In this document: positions 40,363 to 64,000 of the stretch, piece by piece
How the letters are laid out: each line of letters begins with the position of its first letter
Numbering within the stretch: the stretch's first letter is position 1
NCBI GenBank assembly: GCA_949752745.1
Contig: OX457024.1
Coordinates: 111,280,219 to 111,344,218, forward strand
Direction of reading: 5' to 3'
Source: Protula sp. h YS-2021
Taxonomy: Eukaryota; Annelida; Polychaeta; Sabellida; Serpulidae
Length of the DNA stretch: 64,000 nucleotides
Position numbers and translations under genes: made by a program
The notes under the pieces: generated by a model
Told to the model about the DNA's origin: nothing
Seen by the model: the letters and a program-made list of their open reading frames with translations, nothing else
Databases searched by the model: none

Positions 40363-41949
40363 GACGGAATGGTACAAAGGACGGAATGGTACAAAGGATG
40401 GAATGGTACAAAGGACGGAATGGTACAAAGGATGGAATGGTACAAAGGACAGAATGGAACAAAGGACGGAATGGTACAAAGGACGGAATGGTGCAAAGGA
40501 CGGAATGGTACAAAGGACGGAATGGTACAAAGGACGGAATGGTACACAGGACGGAATGGTACAAAAGACAGAATGGTACATACACGGAATGGTACAAAAG
40601 ACGGAATGGTGCAAAGGACGGAATGGTACAAAGGACGGAATGGTACAAAGGACGGAATGGTACAAAGGACGGAATGGTACAAAAGACAGAATGGTACTAA
40701 GGACGGAATGGTACAAAAGACGGAATGGTACAAAGGACGGAATGGTATAAAGGACGGAATGGTGCAAAGGACGGAATGGTGCAAAGGACGGAATGGTACA
40801 AAGGACGGAATGGTACAAAGGACGGAATGGTACAAAGGATGGAATGGTACAAAAGACGGATTGGTACAAAGGACGGAATGGTACAAAGGACGGAATGGTA
40901 CTAAGGATGGAATGGTACAAAGGACGGAATGGTACAAAGGACGGAATGGTACAAAGGACGGAATGGTACAAAAAACGGAATGGTACAAAGGACGGAATGG
41001 TACTAAGGGCGGAATGGTGCAAAGGACGGAATGTTACAAAGGACGGAATGGTACAAAGGACGGAATGGTAAAAAGGACGGAATGGTGCAAAGGACGACGG
41101 AATGGTACAAAGGACGGAATGGTACAAAGGACGGAATGGTACAAAGGACGGAATGGTACAAAGGACGGAATGTTTCTAAGGACGGATTGGTACAAAGGAC
41201 GAAGGGTGCAAAGGACGAAATGATACAAAGGACGGAATGGTACAAAGGACGGAATGGTACAAAGGACGGAATGGTACAAAGGACGGAATGGTACAAAGGA
41301 CGGAATGGTGCAAAGGACGGAATGGTACAAAAGACGGAATGATACAAAGGGCGGAATGGTACAAAGGGCGGAATGGTACAAAGGACTTAATGGTACAAAG
41401 GACGGAATGGTACAAAGGACGGGATGGTGCAAAGGACTTAATGGAACAAAAGACAGAATGGTACAAAGGACGGAATGGTACAAAGGACGGAATGGTACAA
41501 AAGACGGAATGGTACAAAAGACGGAATGGTACAAAAGACTGAATGGTGCAAAGGACGGAATGGTACAAAGGACGGAATGGTACAAAGGACGGAATGGTGC
41601 AAAGGACGGAATGGTACAAAGGACGGAATGGTACAAAGGACGGAATGGTACAAAGGATGGAATGGTACAAAGGACGGAATGGTACAAAGGACGGAATGGT
41701 ACAAAAGACGGAATGGTACAAAAGACTGAATGGTACAAAGGACGGAATGGTACAAAGGACGGAATGGTACAAAAGACGGAATGGTACAAAAGACTGAATG
41801 GTACAAAGGACGGAATGGTACAAAGGACGGAATGGTACAAAAGACGGAATGGTACAAAAGACTGAATGGTACAAAGGACGGAATGGTACAAAAGACGGAA
41901 TGGTACAAAAGACTGAATGGTACAAAGGACGGAATATTACAAAGGACGC
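40363..41949. repeat. Long array of ~93 17-bp units
   Basis: About 1.59 kb of GGACGGAATGGTACAAA units with low divergence (GTGC, AAAGACA, CTTAA variants). Three units make 51 bp without stops, so up to 292-codon frames appear in several frames on both strands. Confidence 0.95.
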
Positions 41950-42253
41950 TGAACCGAAATAGAAAATAAATTATAAGCCTCAGAGAGAGTTCGGCCGGAA
42001 TTGTCGCCTCTAAATACTTCAGTTGTTTGATTCTTTTATCTTAAATTATCTTAGGTCTCAGTTTTGGCATCTCTTCCCCTACTCCGGTCCCAAATAAGCA
42101 CAATTTCCTCTGTCACACATAGAAATCCCCACCCCCAGGCGTTTCGGCGCACTGTCTGGGTGTGTATCACCTATGCTGCACTAGTTTCGTTTCACCATCG
42201 CAAACGCTGTCAATCATTTCCAGGTTTAGTTGAGTGCTCGTCGCTGATTGGAC
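41950..42253. other. Upstream region of the receptor gene
   Basis: Likely holds the 5' UTR and promoter of the Cys-loop receptor gene, but no TATA or initiator is convincing. Confidence 0.35.
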
Positions 42254-63848
<21,595 letters not shown>

Positions 63849-64000
63849 GTGGGGGGGACCCGTATGCATTCAAATGTTGTACTACTTGCTACGTTGTTAT
63901 TTAAGAGCTAACCTCTGGAGATATTAATCTGATATGTATCATCACAAAACATACGGATTTAAAAGGTAGTTCTACACTATCAATAATTAAGAGTACCATT

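Noticed and set aside
40152..41969. Many long frames with GMVQRTEWYKGRN or HSVLCTIPSFVPF repeats
   Set aside because: They come from the 17-bp array, which has no stops over three units; several frames on both strands are open at once.

Overview
The window is metazoan nuclear DNA. It has spliced genes with GT-AG introns, very dense minisatellites, a Toll-like receptor, a nicotinic-receptor-type subunit and a Polinton (Maverick). A lophotrochozoan, most likely a mollusc, fits best, because a nested single-exon TLR, nicotinic-receptor diversity and heavy short-unit arrays are familiar there. This assignment is an inference from gene content, not a proof.

Layout. (1) 1-13608: host DNA with no firmly recognised gene. 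It holds tandem arrays (22, 17, 39 and 52 bp units), dispersed repeat copies, a probable foldback element (8045-8956) and two weak gene candidates (9120-9455 and 10182-10403). (2) 13615-31583: a complete 17,969-bp Polinton flanked by the 6-bp target duplication CATATC, with about 2.4-kb terminal inverted repeats (TIRs). (3) 31590-42253: host repeats, including a 2.16-kb hAT-like non-autonomous element sitting inside a minisatellite, a GAT trinucleotide array and a 1.6-kb array of 17-bp units. (4) 42254 to beyond the window end: a Cys-loop (nicotinic acetylcholine receptor type) subunit gene on the + strand. Five coding exons can be joined in frame; the gene continues past 64000. Its introns 3 and 4 are full of tandem arrays. 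Intron 4 also contains a complete intronless TLR gene (58144-60804) on the same strand.

The Polinton has two convergent cassettes. The + cassette carries protein-primed DNA polymerase B, a PC4-like single-stranded-DNA-binding protein and three small proteins that look like relatives of it. The - cassette, read from the right TIR inward, carries a helical-looking small protein, a PC4-like/zinc-ribbon protein, two more small proteins, a chromodomain integrase, the packaging ATPase, two basic virion-type proteins, a small protein with an acylation-type N terminus, penton, an amphipathic basic protein, major capsid protein and an adenain-type protease. Every recognised enzymatic and capsid gene is open, so the element can be described as a virus-like integrated element with replication, integration, packaging, capsid and maturation functions. 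The - cassette is strikingly compact: successive genes from integrase to protease overlap by 4-16 nt or are 2 nt apart, with one 54-nt gap.

Most other long open frames are products of tandem repeats whose unit lacks stops, and I left them out.
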